Shown here one piece after another: positions 63,843-64,000 of a stretch of DNA of 64,000 bases. Both the position numbers and the translations under genes were made by a program. The notes beneath the pieces were generated by a model. That model ran no database searches. It had not been told where the DNA came from and saw nothing but the letters and a program-made list of their open reading frames with translations. Position 1 is the stretch's first letter. Every line of letters starts with the position of its first letter. Source of the stretch: Pseudomonas sp. BSw22131 (GTDB lineage: Bacteria > Pseudomonadota > Gammaproteobacteria > Pseudomonadales > Pseudomonadaceae); contig NZ_CP113949.1 in NCBI RefSeq assembly GCF_026810445.1, positions 5,507,501 to 5,571,500 on the forward strand. The letters are read 5' to 3'.

Positions 63843-64000
63843 TCACGCCTCCACCTGCTCGGGCTCGGGGAAGCTCAGCAGTAAGTCGCGGCAGTACTCA
63901 TATTGCTTCCGACGCAGCTCAATCTCGCGTGGCAAGTCTTCGCTGATGGAGTTGGTCAGGGCGTAAAATTTACCGAGGATGGCGACGATACGAGCTTGTT
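63843..64000 (-). CDS. hsdS: Type I restriction enzyme specificity subunit HsdS, C-terminal end
   Basis: Only the last 51 codons lie inside the window: [20 protein letters not shown], then [20 protein letters not shown] and a short tail to TGA at 63843-63845. This is the typical C-terminal helix of HsdS, which follows the second target-recognition domain. The stop is one base before the prrC start, so the genes are translationally coupled. The rest of hsdS and hsdM should follow beyond 64000. Confidence 0.85.
   Translation of the reverse strand, partial: QARIVAILGKFYALTNSISEDLPREIELRRKQYEYCRDLLLSFPEPEQVEA

Noticed and set aside
1..64000. CRISPR array or rRNA genes
   Set aside because: No regularly spaced identical repeats and no rRNA-like sequence were seen; the dispersed repeats are REP type.

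Overview
The window looks like a chromosomal segment of a Pseudomonas, probably from the fluorescens/syringae side of the genus. The support is high-GC coding, REP-type repeats carrying the tgtaggagc/gctcctaca ends, and the sets sfnB-like/dszA-like/metQNI, tau-like ABC plus TauD, oscA-sbp-cysTWA and gabDT. No genome comparison could be run, so the genus call rests on recognised families and remembered gene order.

Region 1 (1-4.6 kb) is a sulfur-scavenging operon: the end of an SfnB-type acyl-CoA-dehydrogenase-like oxidoreductase, a DszA/NtaA-type FMN monooxygenase and a MetQ-MetN-MetI importer. Region 2 (4.6-9.2 kb) is scrambled. It holds REP repeats, a small ACP-like protein, a methyltransferase, an AT-rich insert with a lectin-like protein and a frameshifted eukaryotic-type ubiquitin homologue, an IS110-family transposase, then a second methyltransferase copy fused to a duplicated fragment of the neighbouring RND gene. 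Region 3 (9.2-16 kb) is a TriABC-like efflux operon with two lipoprotein adaptors and an RND pump, followed by an AAA ATPase.

Region 4 (16-20.2 kb) is an aliphatic sulfonate/sulfate-ester ABC transporter with a TauD-family dioxygenase. Region 5 (20.2-32 kb) holds two Rhs loci, each split at the same place into two ATGA-overlapping genes, with an orphan MetQ between them. Region 6 (32.4-46.3 kb) has an SfnR-like AAA+ protein, a hydrolase, a fatty-acid desaturase with an AraC regulator, a Crp/Fnr regulator, an Mpo1-like protein, the sulfate permease operon oscA-sbp-cysT-cysW-cysA, a second desaturase (DesA), a PAS-GGDEF protein and a REC-HDOD protein. Region 7 (46.4-49.4 kb) is gabT and gabD.

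Region 8 (49.7 kb to the end) is a genomic island next to tRNA-Arg(CCG). It carries a tyrosine integrase, a frameshifted HEPN-like gene, a Ser/Thr kinase overlapping a DUF3010 gene, plasmid-like DNA-binding/replication genes, small island genes, an Xre repressor, and a type I restriction locus (hsdR, a decayed DUF1016 gene, a PrrC-type anticodon nuclease and the end of hsdS). The island runs past the window end and no right attachment site is visible. The main points of interest are the ubiquitin homologue, the PrrC with its full catalytic triad, the kinase-DUF3010 pair and the twice-repeated split Rhs organisation.
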